This document shows positions 30,209 to 38,411 of a DNA stretch of 64,000 bases, piece by piece. The DNA is from Planctomycetia bacterium (lineage in GTDB: Bacteria > Planctomycetota > Phycisphaerae > UBA1845 > UTPLA1): positions 1,109,556-1,173,555 of the forward strand of contig JABTTW010000002.1 in NCBI GenBank assembly GCA_015075745.1. Reading direction: 5' to 3'. The position numbers and the translations under genes are program-made. The notes beneath the pieces were generated by a model. The model made no database searches. It was not told where the DNA came from and saw nothing but the letters and a program-made list of their open reading frames with translations. Positions within the stretch are counted from its first letter, which is position 1. Every line of letters starts with the position of its first letter.

Positions 30209-30946
30209 CTACCGTTTCGTGGAGCCTTCGTCGGCGAATTCGAGCATCGGTTGACGGTCCGGTTCCGGCTCTATGAGCTTCTGGACAAGTTTTCGTGGCA
30301 AGAGGGGCTGCGCGCGGGCAATCCGCGGCTGGATGTCCGAACAGCGGATCACGGCGGCTGCCTTCGAGACCTTGAACTTGCGAGCGAGCGTCGGGAGAAA
30401 CCGGCGGCGCCATAGTGACTCGGAATCATCGATCGGTTCCATCAACTCAGCAAAGCACTGCGAACGCTTCATGCCCTGACTATCGCAGAGTTGCAGGAGT
30501 TCCCGTTCCAGCAGGGCCAGAGGCATCAAGAACGCGGCTGCGAAGCGGTTCGCTTCACGCTCAAACTGGTCGCGGGTACTGAGGCCGTAATCGAGCGTGT
30601 CGCGGAACGTGCGCGCCGCCTTCGCGTGAAGGATGATGTGGCCAAGCTCGTGGGCGGCAGTGAATCGGCAGCGCCCCTCGTGGCTGAGAACCTGCTCGTC
30701 AATCATGATCTCTCGCTTCGTGGGATAGGCAGCGCCCAGCACGTCCGCACCGAAGCGCGAGAGGTTGCCGAAGCCGAGCCGGACGCGAAGCGGCCCTTCA
30801 ATCCATTCCTCAACGGGAATGGGAAGCGGCAGGCTCTCCATCTTGCGTTGCTTGCGGCACTGCTCAAGGCACTCCCAAGCGCGGCGATCGACCTGGCGAG
30901 AACCCCATCGCGGCTCGAAGTAGCGGTATTCCAGGACGGGTCGCAT
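30209..30946 (-). CDS. ImmA/IrrE-type metallopeptidase
   Basis: A 245-aa protein. The zinc site is HELGH in FTAAHELGHIILHAKA (about residue 100) with the third ligand in FEREANRFAAAFLMP. ImmA/IrrE peptidases cut cognate XRE repressors and thereby induce mobile elements (known for ICEBs1) or DNA-damage genes. It starts 3 bases after the XRE repressor gene, so the pair matches that known arrangement. The C-terminal 80 aa (WRRRFLPTLARKFKVSKAAA) may form a helix-turn-helix or substrate-binding part. Confidence 0.88.
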   Translation of the reverse strand: MRPVLEYRYFEPRWGSRQVDRRAWECLEQCRKQRKMESLPLPIPVEEWIEGPLRVRLGFGNLSRFGADVLGAAYPTKREIMIDEQVLSHEGRCRFTAAHELGHIILHAKAARTFRDTLDYGLSTRDQFEREANRFAAAFLMPLALLERELLQLCDSQGMKRSQCFAELMEPIDDSESLWRRRFLPTLARKFKVSKAAAVIRCSDIQPRIARAQPLLPRKLVQKLIEPEPDRQPMLEFADEGSTKR

Positions 30947-30949
30947 CGC

Positions 30950-31342
30950 TCATTTCGCCTTTCGGGGTTCCTTTTGGATCGACAGGCGCTGAGCCTCTTC
31001 GATCAGCGCGTCCCATTGGTCACGCGTGAGACGGCGCGCGTTCCGCAGGAGGGCCGGCACCTTTTCCGCCGTCAACGCATCTTGGCTGGCGATCTCGCTG
31101 ACGATGACGTCCGGGCGGCTCCAGCCAGCCCGGAGCTTCGGTTCGGCAATTCCGTAAGCTTCGCTAATTCGCTTCAAAAGTTCTTCGGAGGGTGTTCGTC
31201 GACCAAGCTCCAGGTCGGTGAGATGCGCGGGGGCGATTCCAAGGATCTTGGCCATTTCGCGGAGGCCCTTGTTGAGACCTACACGAGTGCGGCGAAGCAG
31301 CTCGCCAACCGGCTCCGGACTGGTTGTTGCGTGTCGTGCCAT
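30950..31342 (-). CDS. XRE-family repressor
   Basis: A 130-aa protein. The Cro/CI-type HTH is at about residues 10-65 (LLRRTRVGLNKGLREMAKIL, IAPAHLTDLELGRRTPSEEL). The C-terminal half has a helical region of unknown role (VPALLRNARRLTRDQWDALI). With the adjoining ImmA/IrrE peptidase it forms a repressor/antirepressor pair that probably controls the integrase operon. The start at 31342 has GAGGAG at the right distance. Operator-like sequence lies directly upstream. Confidence 0.88.
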   Translation of the reverse strand: MARHATTSPEPVGELLRRTRVGLNKGLREMAKILGIAPAHLTDLELGRRTPSEELLKRISEAYGIAEPKLRAGWSRPDVIVSEIASQDALTAEKVPALLRNARRLTRDQWDALIEEAQRLSIQKEPRKAK

Positions 31343-31357
31343 TGGCTCCTCATGTAC

Positions 31358-31377
31358 TGTACGCTGATATGCTAACA
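31358..31377. promoter_or_regulatory. Degenerate operator copy before the XRE gene
   Basis: TGTACGC (31358-31364), a 6-base spacer, then GCTAACA (31371-31377), which matches GCGTACA at 5 of 7 positions. It lies 16-35 bases upstream of the XRE start, where autorepression would act. A further half-site (CCGTACA, 32079-32085) lies upstream of the 4-TM gene. Confidence 0.45.
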
Positions 31378-31426
31378 ACCGTCCGGATGAAGTCAAGCCC
31401 CTGGGTACGGAATTCCTTGGGACGGG

Positions 31427-32053
31427 TCAGTCGGCCCGGAACGCGGCGAACGGCGGGGCTGGAATGCCTGGAGGTCGCTGATACCGGTAGCGGCGTAAAG
31501 CGATGACGGCATGGACCAGGTAGGCGGCCGTAACCCCGACGTAGGCGTCGTACGCCAAGCCGAGCTCGGCATCCACGAGCGACCGGGAGTGGAACAGGAC
31601 GATACACGCCGCCAAGGCCGTCAAGCAGGCCGCTCCGACGGCCAGCATAGCGGCTGTTCCGGTCCGGCCTGCCGTAGCGCGTTTTCGATTGGGATGTTGG
31701 GATTGGAAAACCATCAGCTCCACACCCGCAATTCGATTGACCATTCGCTCGATTTCATCGATGCGGCGCAGGTGGTCCTCCTTGGAGCGTGCGTGTCCGA
31801 GCGTCGTGGCAACTATCCACGACAGGCAGGATGGGATGCCTACTAGGAATAGGAGCTGAGTCTCCGCCGGAAGCGCTGGCACGCTGCCGAGCACAACTCC
31901 GAGCGCGCCACCGGCGGTTGGGATACGCTGATCCATCGCGCTCAACCGGAACAGCACGAGCTGATATAACGCCCGATACTCTTCGGTAAGCACCGAAACC
32001 TGCTCGCGGTCGGTGAGGCGGCTCGCCGTACCGGTTTGAAATTCATTGGTCAC
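31427..32053 (-). CDS. Four-helix membrane protein of unknown function
   Basis: A 208-aa protein. Two transmembrane helices follow a cytosolic N-terminus (TAGGALGVVLGSVPALP, LLFLVGIPSCLSWIVATTLG). A soluble central loop follows (EDHLRRIDEIERMVNRIAGV), then two more helices (AAMLAVGAACLTALAACIVL, YDAYVGVTAAYLVHAVIAL). I do not recognise a family; the layout resembles SLATT/DUF-type membrane proteins but no assignment is safe. The GTG start at 32053 has a strong GAGGAGGT 9 bases upstream, while the longer frame to 32227 runs through the promoter of the opposite gene. It ends 84 bases upstream of the XRE start. Confidence 0.65.
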   Translation of the reverse strand: MTNEFQTGTASRLTDREQVSVLTEEYRALYQLVLFRLSAMDQRIPTAGGALGVVLGSVPALPAETQLLFLVGIPSCLSWIVATTLGHARSKEDHLRRIDEIERMVNRIAGVELMVFQSQHPNRKRATAGRTGTAAMLAVGAACLTALAACIVLFHSRSLVDAELGLAYDAYVGVTAAYLVHAVIALRRYRYQRPPGIPAPPFAAFRAD

Positions 32054-32142
32054 GCCCCTTGTACCTCCTCGGCAAGTACCGTACACGTACCTAACTTTGA
32101 TGCGTCCCTCGACTCGACGATTCAAACCGAAGGAGGTGTGGC

Positions 32143-32823
32143 ATGTCGATGATTCAGGCAGAAACGACGCTGAAATGCAGGGAGAGTTCCGGCGCTCGGG
32201 CGCTGGTGCGACTCTTCGAACTGGCACGCGCGGGACTCGATGTCGCCTCGTGCGGTCGAACAGGCTGTGAGCCGTTTCGCAGATCGATGCGGCTCGGGTT
32301 CCCCGAGCTCGATGGCGTCACGATTGGGGAGTTGGTGAAGCTGGCGGAGACCGAATTCCCGCTGGAGTTGCGAGCGCCGTTCGAGGACACGGACAGCATC
32401 GCAGGCGCCGTGTGGCGTGGGTCCGATGTATTCGACGGCGCCGATGATGGGCTGGTCATGTTGCGATTCGACGCCGGAACGCTCGATCTGCCCATGCATG
32501 TTCACGAACGCTCGGACCGTTTCATCGTGGCGCTCAAGGGCTCGGGCTTTTTTCACGTGTCGAATGAAACCTTGGAAGTCTTTTCGGGAGCGGACTTGCG
32601 CGCGATCCCGGTGCAAGCGGGCGACGCAATCGCCTTCACGCGCGGCCTCATGCACACGTTCAGCTCGCCGATGACGACGCTGGTGTTGCTGTCGTATCAC
32701 GCGCCGCTGATTGAGCTGGATGACCCGGGCCAATACACGCTTCCGTCCTTCGTCTGGACGCCGCGAATGGGTCAGTCATTCGCTCGGGAATCTGCGTGTG
32801 CCCGGAGTGCTGAAGTACGCTAG
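32143..32823 (+). CDS. Cupin-domain protein
   Basis: This 226-aa protein has a C-terminal cupin at about residues 95-205. Motif 1 is LDLPMHVHERSDRFIVALKG and motif 2 is AGDAIAFTRGLMHTFSSP. His residues of MHVH and LMHTF plus Glu of HERSDR could bind a metal. The N-terminal 90 aa (SGARALVRLFELARAGLDVA) are helical; they contain cysteines but no recognisable motif. GGAGG lies just before the ATG. It might be a cupin regulator or sugar/antirestriction protein; unknown. It is divergent from the 4-TM gene. Confidence 0.75.
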   Translation: MSMIQAETTLKCRESSGARALVRLFELARAGLDVASCGRTGCEPFRRSMRLGFPELDGVTIGELVKLAETEFPLELRAPFEDTDSIAGAVWRGSDVFDGADDGLVMLRFDAGTLDLPMHVHERSDRFIVALKGSGFFHVSNETLEVFSGADLRAIPVQAGDAIAFTRGLMHTFSSPMTTLVLLSYHAPLIELDDPGQYTLPSFVWTPRMGQSFARESACARSAEVR

Positions 32824-32879
32824 GCTCGCGCCGCGAGCTTCGGCTCGTGGTCGTCAGTAACGAAAATCATGTTGCGCGA

Positions 32880-34285
32880 CGCCATTCAGACCGGGCGGCA
32901 TCGCCCGTTCAACTCGGCCTTACCAACCGAGCCAAGGGCACGGCCTAACCAACCGTGATGATGCCGACCCGTAGAGCCGGATGCGTCGAGAGGCGCTTGT
33001 CCGGCTCGACGGAGGCTCGTGGAATCAAAACTCGATGCGGCGCCAACTGCGTCGAGCGAATCTCCGCGTTCTATCCGATGCGTTGTCCCGGAAGCGGGGC
33101 GACGGAGAAAAGCCCCGCACTTACCGGTTTCTTGCCGGTGGGTGCGGGGCCGTCGCAATCAAAGGTGGTGCGTCTGCCGCACGGTGGACAAATCCCTCCA
33201 CGGGGTTCGGACCACAGTCTCGATTCATCGGGACAATTCGGGTGCAAGTCCCGTCAGGTTCGTTCAACGTCGGCCGGCGTGGGGAGCTTCCGTGCCCGCA
33301 AGGGTCGGAACCGGGCTGTGACCAGCTCGGCGATCGGGTGAGATAAGCCCGACGGTGAAAAGCTCAACCATGAAAGGCCCGCAAGGGCTTGCCGGTCATT
33401 GCCAGCCAAAGACGGAGCCGAATCGCGAATGGCTCAGGTCGGCGGATAAGCGGGTGCTTCTTGTTTCGACCCGCAGAAATCGTCACCGTTTCGGTGGCGG
33501 AAACTCTGCCTCGGCGGGAGCCGCGGCAGACGACCTGAGCTCGACGGGCATCACCGTCTAGCAACGTGATTGGCTGGTGGAAGATTGCGACTAATCCGGG
33601 AAGGGCTTGAGCATCCGGGGTGGTTCCCGGTGCCTGGTCTGGTCGGCCAGGTGCTTCAAACGCTCAAGTCCAGGAGTGTGCCTTCAGTAGAAGCGGCCGG
33701 GAGGCCGGCGGGCGTGGCTGCAAGGCAGTGGCCGCTCGTTCGTGCCGGGGCTGGTAACTCCGGCAATCGCGACGACGAAAGAGGCGACGGGTTCATACCC
33801 GGTCTGAATGGCGTACTTAGTGAGGCGCGACGCGCCTCGCGCGTCCCTTGGATGGGGCCTGCGTGGCTGCACGCGGCCGGTCTTGGCGGACCGGCGGCTT
33901 GTGGCACACGGAATGACGATGACAGGCTACGTGTGCCTTGCACACGGGCGGTTGTCGTTGGGGTTCCTGCTTGGGGCAGTTCCATTACTGGGGGCGGTCA
34001 ACTTAGAAACAAGTTCGACCGCCCCGGTCGAAGGGCAGCATTGTGCCGTGGTCGGTCCCATGGATGCGACCGACCGGTTGGCTGGCTGCGATGGGTGAGG
34101 GCGGTGAGAGGCGATGACGTCGGGCGATAGCGGGGCGACCGTAAACGGTCGCGACATATTGAGATTCCCGCGAGTCCGAGCTGCGTCCTGCCGCGCTTCC
34201 CGCAAGTGGCTGCCGAGCAAAGCGCACGGTTTCCATGCGGAAACGCATAACGGCTTCGGGGATTGTGCCATAAACAATCCCCACC
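32880..34285 (+). ncRNA. Candidate large structured noncoding RNA (about 1.4 kb)
   Basis: No reading frame here has both a ribosome site and protein-like sequence, yet strong local hairpins follow each other almost without gaps. Examples: 33111-33150 (9+5 bp), 33288-33310 (GCAA loop), 33377-33388 (GCAA loop), 33505-33530 (6+4 bp), 33743-33765 (6 bp), 33822-33838 (7 bp), 33876-33895 (7 bp), 33903-33937 (8 bp), 33991-34025 (9+5 bp), 34050-34075 (8 bp), 34135-34152 (7 bp), 34235-34248 (GAAA loop), 34258-34282 (9 bp). GNRA loops occur on the plus strand only, which fixes the orientation. The start and end are estimates. It ends about 30 bases before the basic protein gene at 34317. Confidence 0.6.
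32974..33007 (+). ncRNA. Hairpin with group II intron domain V architecture
   Basis: 34 nt exactly: a 9-bp lower stem starting with GAGC (AGC triad at 32975-32977), a 5-bp upper stem, a GAGA tetraloop (32988-32991) and a 2-nt bulge (TT, 32997-32998) on the 3' side. Size, triad, GNRA loop and bulge position are those of bacterial domain V. The bulge sequence is not the common one, no reverse transcriptase gene lies upstream, and no clear domain VI follows. Confidence 0.6.
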
Positions 34286-34316
34286 TTTCGGGCAGTATCA
34301 GGCGTCGGGCGGGGGA

Positions 34317-34946
34317 ATGCAGTATCGGTGCGTGGCGACTTCGGTGGACGGGTTCATTCAGCAGGTGGCGGTGGCGTACCTGGCCCGGGGCTACTGGTTC
34401 TACGTGGCGGGCCGCATCCCCCCGACCAAAGATCCCGAGCATGTAGATCAGAAACTGGTCGCCCGGTACGGCATCGCGGTCTCGCAAAAAGAACGGTGCC
34501 GCCGGAAACGCGCCGGCCTGGCCAACATGCAGTACATCCGCCACGAGCGGTTCTTCCTCCTCATGGCGACCCACGGCCAGCACGGATTCTTCGAGGACGA
34601 AGCCGGGCAGCTACGGGACGCACGGCGGGTTGCGATTCGCTACGCCGGGTATTCGCTTTCCCACCGTAGCGGGCGAGCTTCGGTGCGAATAGCGTCCGAC
34701 GAATTTTCCCGCCTGAAGGCGTACTTCCTCGAACTCGCCTGCCGCCGATCTGCGGACGCGCTTTCGACCGAATTCGCCCGGGTCCATTTTCAGGCTTTCG
34801 CGCCGGTGAGGGTCCAATTGCTAAACCTGTGGCGGGCGGTCAATCGCGCTCGTTGCACAGCGGGGCTGGAGGCGGTTCCGATTGAAGCTGTGCCTTGGAA
34901 ACGTCGCATTGTACGGCCGTTTGGCGGGGTCGCCGATAACGGATAG
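34317..34946 (+). CDS. Basic protein of unknown family after the structured RNA
   Basis: A 209-aa, Arg/Lys-rich protein. Motifs include MQYRCVATSVDGFIQQVAVA, YLARGYWFYVAGRIPP, RCRRKRAGLANMQYIRHERF, FLLMATHGQHGFFED, RRVAIRYAGYSLS, and a C-terminal FAPVRVQLLNLWRAVNRARC and RRIVRPFGG. It contains no RT, HNH, RuvC or LAGLIDADG signature. I believe the family recurs in planctomycetes, from memory only. Its placement 31 bases after a perfect 9-bp hairpin and 1.4 kb of structured sequence suggests an RNA-binding partner. The ATG at 34317 is preceded by CGGGGGA; the frame is open upstream to 34263 but only through the hairpin. Confidence 0.8.
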   Translation: MQYRCVATSVDGFIQQVAVAYLARGYWFYVAGRIPPTKDPEHVDQKLVARYGIAVSQKERCRRKRAGLANMQYIRHERFFLLMATHGQHGFFEDEAGQLRDARRVAIRYAGYSLSHRSGRASVRIASDEFSRLKAYFLELACRRSADALSTEFARVHFQAFAPVRVQLLNLWRAVNRARCTAGLEAVPIEAVPWKRRIVRPFGGVADNG

Positions 34947-35028
34947 ACTCCGCCTGTGGCGTCGCAGGCTGGCGGAAGCTGTCCCAAGAGCGACGTGGCT
35001 AGTGATTTGATCCGCGGAGCTGCGATTC

Positions 35029-35577
35029 ATGGCGATCTCAAAGGCTGAAATCGAACCGTTGGCCGGGCTCATGGAAATGGGCCATCTCTCGCTGTGGTTT
35101 TTATCCACCGCCCTGCAACAAGAGAATTGGGGTAGGACTGTCGAGGAAGTCTACACAGCCACGATTGGACAAGGAGCAGGCCCGGGCGGCGGGAAACCCC
35201 AAGTATTCAACCAAGGGACGTGCTTAATGGCGGCATATCTCATGTTTGTCGTACCAAAAGAGGCCCTCTTCAAAGAATTCTCCAGTCACTTAGCTCCAGA
35301 ATCGCTGAGCCTGGATGCCTTCACCTTGACGGATGGGTCCGGCGGCCCATGGAATAAGCCGTTGGAGCAAACCCTGAACAAGCTCCGCAATGGAATCGCA
35401 CATGCAAATGTAGGCGTTGAGCCTGGAACCGATGAGCTTACGATTCGCAACTACCCGCTTGGCAGCAAGGCTTCCGACCCGCCCGATTTTGTGGCGAAGA
35501 TATCGCTTCGAAGTTTCATCGCCTTCGTTGAATCCTATAAGAATGCCTGGATGAAATGGGCTGATTCTCTCACGTGA
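35029..35577 (+). CDS. Hypothetical protein with a HEPN-type RNHxxxH-like motif
   Basis: A 182-aa, mainly helical protein. LNKLRNGIAHANVGV (about residues 117-131) carries the Rx4H signature of HEPN ribonuclease/toxin domains, with the polar Asn directly after Arg. The preceding helix is EFSSHLAPESLSLDAF. HEPN proteins often act in RNA cleavage during phage defence. It is convergent with, and only 23 bases from, the SNF2 helicase of the defence operon. Its ATG has GGAG about 11 bases upstream. Catalytic activity is an inference. Confidence 0.65.
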   Translation: MAISKAEIEPLAGLMEMGHLSLWFLSTALQQENWGRTVEEVYTATIGQGAGPGGGKPQVFNQGTCLMAAYLMFVVPKEALFKEFSSHLAPESLSLDAFTLTDGSGGPWNKPLEQTLNKLRNGIAHANVGVEPGTDELTIRNYPLGSKASDPPDFVAKISLRSFIAFVESYKNAWMKWADSLT

Positions 35578-35600
35578 TCGGTTCAGGCTGATTTGAGCGG

Positions 35601-38411
35601 TCAATGAAGCGATGGGCGTACAGCCGGAGAGAGCATCGCCGCTCCCAAGAGGACTGACGAATAACTCGCCCCATCCGAGAGCAGTCCCGCATGGCTCATC
35701 TCTCGATGAAGTGCATCCCGAAAGCGAGCGACAAGGCCTGCTTCATCGCGCGTAAGCGGACGGGCGTCATGGGGTTTAAGGGCGCCGAACGAACGGACCA
35801 AACGCTCAATGGCAAGTGAGCGGTCGCCGCCATCATCGAAGCCGAGGCGCACGACTCGGTTATCGAGCTTGCCGCCCTCTGCCTGAACAATGACCTTCCA
35901 CACGGTACTCAATCCTGAGCCCGGAAGCTCGACATCGGTTTGCGCCGACACAAAACGCCGCTCTGCCTCAAGTTGTCGGCAACGCTCGATCAACCTTGAA
36001 ACGGCCGGGTGCTCCAACCCGAGCAACTCGACGTTTTCCTCGCGGAGAGCCTCGTCTCGGTCCGTGGTGAAGGGTGTCTCCGCCTTGTCCGGGTCGATGA
36101 GGACGTATCGCGTGCCGCTCTTCGACACGAACTGCCCGCCGAATAGTGCGGCAGCCCGTTGCACAAACGCTACCAGTCGCCGCATGCCCTCGCCGCGGTC
36201 GTCGAACTTCTGATACTCGCCGAGATTGAACTTCTCCAGGTCCTGGAACAGCTCGAAGACCACGTGCCGCGCGAGGCTGGCGTTCGACATTGCGACTTCG
36301 AGCTCTTCCTTGGTCCGCTGGAGTGAGGGGTCTCGCAAGGCGTCCTGGTAGAGCTTCTCATAACTCAGCCGGCTGCCGAGTTGGCCGAGAATCTGCGAGC
36401 GCAGATCCTCCGCGATCTGACCTTGTTCATCCACCTTGCCGAGTGCCGTGGCAATCTCGCGCAGCTTGTCCTCCAGCAAGAGGAAAATCTGCCCCTCAAT
36501 CGTGTCGGATGCGACGAGGTTGTACACCTGGGCCGTGTGCTCCTGCCCGTAACGATGAATGCGCCCGATCCGCTGCTCAAGGTCCATCGGATTCCACGGC
36601 AGGTCGTGGTTGAACAACACGCGGGCGAACTGAAGGTTGATGCCCTCACGCCCGGCGGCGGTCGTCAACAGCACGCACGGACCATCCGGGCGCTTGAAGC
36701 GCTTCTGAGCGGCAGTCTTGGCGCCGTGGTCGCCGCCTTTCAGCACTTCGACACCCTTGCCCGGGAACTTCCACTCGATCGCGGTACGCAAGCTGTCGAT
36801 GCTCCCAAGATAGGTCGTGAAGATCACGACTTTTTCCTGCGGGTTGAGCTTCCAGAGTTGCTCCAGCGCGCCGAGCAACACCGTCGTCTTCGTCTCGGTC
36901 TGCGGCGGAAAGCGGTCGAGCAGCTCGCGGATTCTGCGACGTTCCTCCGGCAAGGCAACAAGCACCATGCTCGCCGCTGTGTCGTCAGTCATCGCGGCCG
37001 CGGCCTCCGAATCATCCATCGACTCAGGCGTTCTTGTGAATTCCAAAGTCTCGTCGCGCTTTCGGAGCAACTGAACCTTCAAGTCGGCGAGTATCTGGTC
37101 CACTTGGGCCCGACCGATCGCGTCCGACGGCAGGCCGTGAAGGTCGCGAATCTGTTCACGGGCCTCGTCCAGTGCCCGGTTTCGTCCGTCCACGTCAAGC
37201 GCCTCATCGCGCTCAATCGCCTCTTGAAGCGTCAACATGAGCAGCCGCTTGCGAAGCGTCGCACGCACGGCCGAGAAGCTGCTGGCGGCAATCTTCTGGA
37301 AGATCGTCATGACGAAGCCGAGCGCCCGGCTTTTGCCGCCAAGCTGCTCAGCCAGCGCGTAGCCTTCATTGAGATAGTCGGTAAGCGCTGAATAAAACAC
37401 CTGCTCGGCGTCATTGAGCGAAAACGCCTCGGTATGCACCTGCCGCCGGGCGAACAGCGGCCCGCCGCTCGCATTGCAGGCGTCGGCCTTCGTACGGCGG
37501 ATTACAACCGCATTGAGCCGATGGCGGTTGTCCACCATGTCCGCTTCGTCTTCGAAGAGCGTCGGGTCCATCAAGCGCACAAGCATCCAGAACCGGTAGT
37601 GGTCGCCCTGGTGCGGAGTTGCTGAAAGCAATAGCAGGTCGCGTGAATGCTCTCGCATCGCCTCGGCCAGTTTGTAATTCTGCGTCTTGGTCGATTTGCG
37701 CCCATTCTTATACACGCTGAGGTGGTGGGCCTCGTCGAACACGACAAGATCCCAAATAGGCGCGTCCTTGATCCGGCGAAGCCGTTGCGGGCGCTTCAAC
37801 GTGTCAATCGACGCGATCATGCGATTGTGCTTGGCGAATGCGTTCGACTTGCGGTCCGACACGTCGCCTTCGGAGCCGAACACCTCGAAGTCGAGATTGA
37901 ACACGTCATTGAGTTCGCGCCGCCAGTTTTCGACCAAACCCGCCGGGACAATCATGAGCGCCCGCTGCAACTCTCCGCGTGAGGCCAGCTCCCGGAGAAT
38001 CAGCGCCGTCTCGATGGTTTTGCCCAATCCCACTTCATCGGCGATCAGAAAACGACGCGGCCGGGCATTCGCCATTCGATGGACAAGCACGACCTGGTGC
38101 GGCAACAGGTCCACCTTCGCCGATGTGAGAACGGCCGCGCTTTCCATCAACGGCAACTCTTCGGCCTCGATGGCCAAAGCGAGCCGCTCAATGGCCTCCG
38201 GCGTTCCCGGCCGCAAGGAGGACAGAACGCGCTGCTCCCACGTCAGCGCCCCCGCAAGCGCATCGGCCGGCACCTGCCGCTCGCCGTGGGTGCGGAAATA
38301 GACGCGAATGAACCCGGTGGGCTCGACGCCAAGCACCACGCCTTCGCCCAGCTCGGGGTGCGAGACGTTCTTGCCAATCTCGATTTTCGGATGGTCAGGA
38401 GCGCGGAGCAT
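35601..38411 (-). CDS. SNF2-family helicase of the PglZ/DUF499 operon
   Basis: A 936-aa protein with an N-terminal SH3-like segment (SHPELGEGVVLGVEPTGFIR). The SNF2/RapA-type motor follows: Walker A EVGLGKTIETALIL, DEAH in FDEAHHLSV, SATPHQGD, and in the second lobe TTAAGREGINLQFA and RIGRIHRYGQ. The C-terminal 250 aa are unassigned. Such helicases are part of BREX type 3, DISARM class 1 and Hma systems, where they probably remodel or sense phage DNA. It overlaps the upstream 166-aa gene by 17 bases and is the last gene of the operon. Confidence 0.9.
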   Translation of the reverse strand: MLRAPDHPKIEIGKNVSHPELGEGVVLGVEPTGFIRVYFRTHGERQVPADALAGALTWEQRVLSSLRPGTPEAIERLALAIEAEELPLMESAAVLTSAKVDLLPHQVVLVHRMANARPRRFLIADEVGLGKTIETALILRELASRGELQRALMIVPAGLVENWRRELNDVFNLDFEVFGSEGDVSDRKSNAFAKHNRMIASIDTLKRPQRLRRIKDAPIWDLVVFDEAHHLSVYKNGRKSTKTQNYKLAEAMREHSRDLLLLSATPHQGDHYRFWMLVRLMDPTLFEDEADMVDNRHRLNAVVIRRTKADACNASGGPLFARRQVHTEAFSLNDAEQVFYSALTDYLNEGYALAEQLGGKSRALGFVMTIFQKIAASSFSAVRATLRKRLLMLTLQEAIERDEALDVDGRNRALDEAREQIRDLHGLPSDAIGRAQVDQILADLKVQLLRKRDETLEFTRTPESMDDSEAAAAMTDDTAASMVLVALPEERRRIRELLDRFPPQTETKTTVLLGALEQLWKLNPQEKVVIFTTYLGSIDSLRTAIEWKFPGKGVEVLKGGDHGAKTAAQKRFKRPDGPCVLLTTAAGREGINLQFARVLFNHDLPWNPMDLEQRIGRIHRYGQEHTAQVYNLVASDTIEGQIFLLLEDKLREIATALGKVDEQGQIAEDLRSQILGQLGSRLSYEKLYQDALRDPSLQRTKEELEVAMSNASLARHVVFELFQDLEKFNLGEYQKFDDRGEGMRRLVAFVQRAAALFGGQFVSKSGTRYVLIDPDKAETPFTTDRDEALREENVELLGLEHPAVSRLIERCRQLEAERRFVSAQTDVELPGSGLSTVWKVIVQAEGGKLDNRVVRLGFDDGGDRSLAIERLVRSFGALKPHDARPLTRDEAGLVARFRDALHREMSHAGLLSDGASYSSVLLGAAMLSPAVRPSLH

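Noticed and set aside
33111..33150. Rho-independent terminator at the GCCCCGCAC/GTGCGGGGC hairpin
   Set aside because: No T tract follows on the plus strand. On the minus strand only four T follow and no gene ends there, so I left it as part of the structured region.
33019..34130. Several plus- and minus-strand ORFs of 90-190 aa inside the structured region
   Set aside because: They run through strong hairpins, have no ribosome sites, overlap one another in several frames and show no protein-like composition. High GC alone produces such frames.
32880..34946. IscB/HEARO or retron identity for the RNA-plus-protein element
   Set aside because: The protein has no HNH, RuvC or reverse transcriptase motifs, so neither known system fits.
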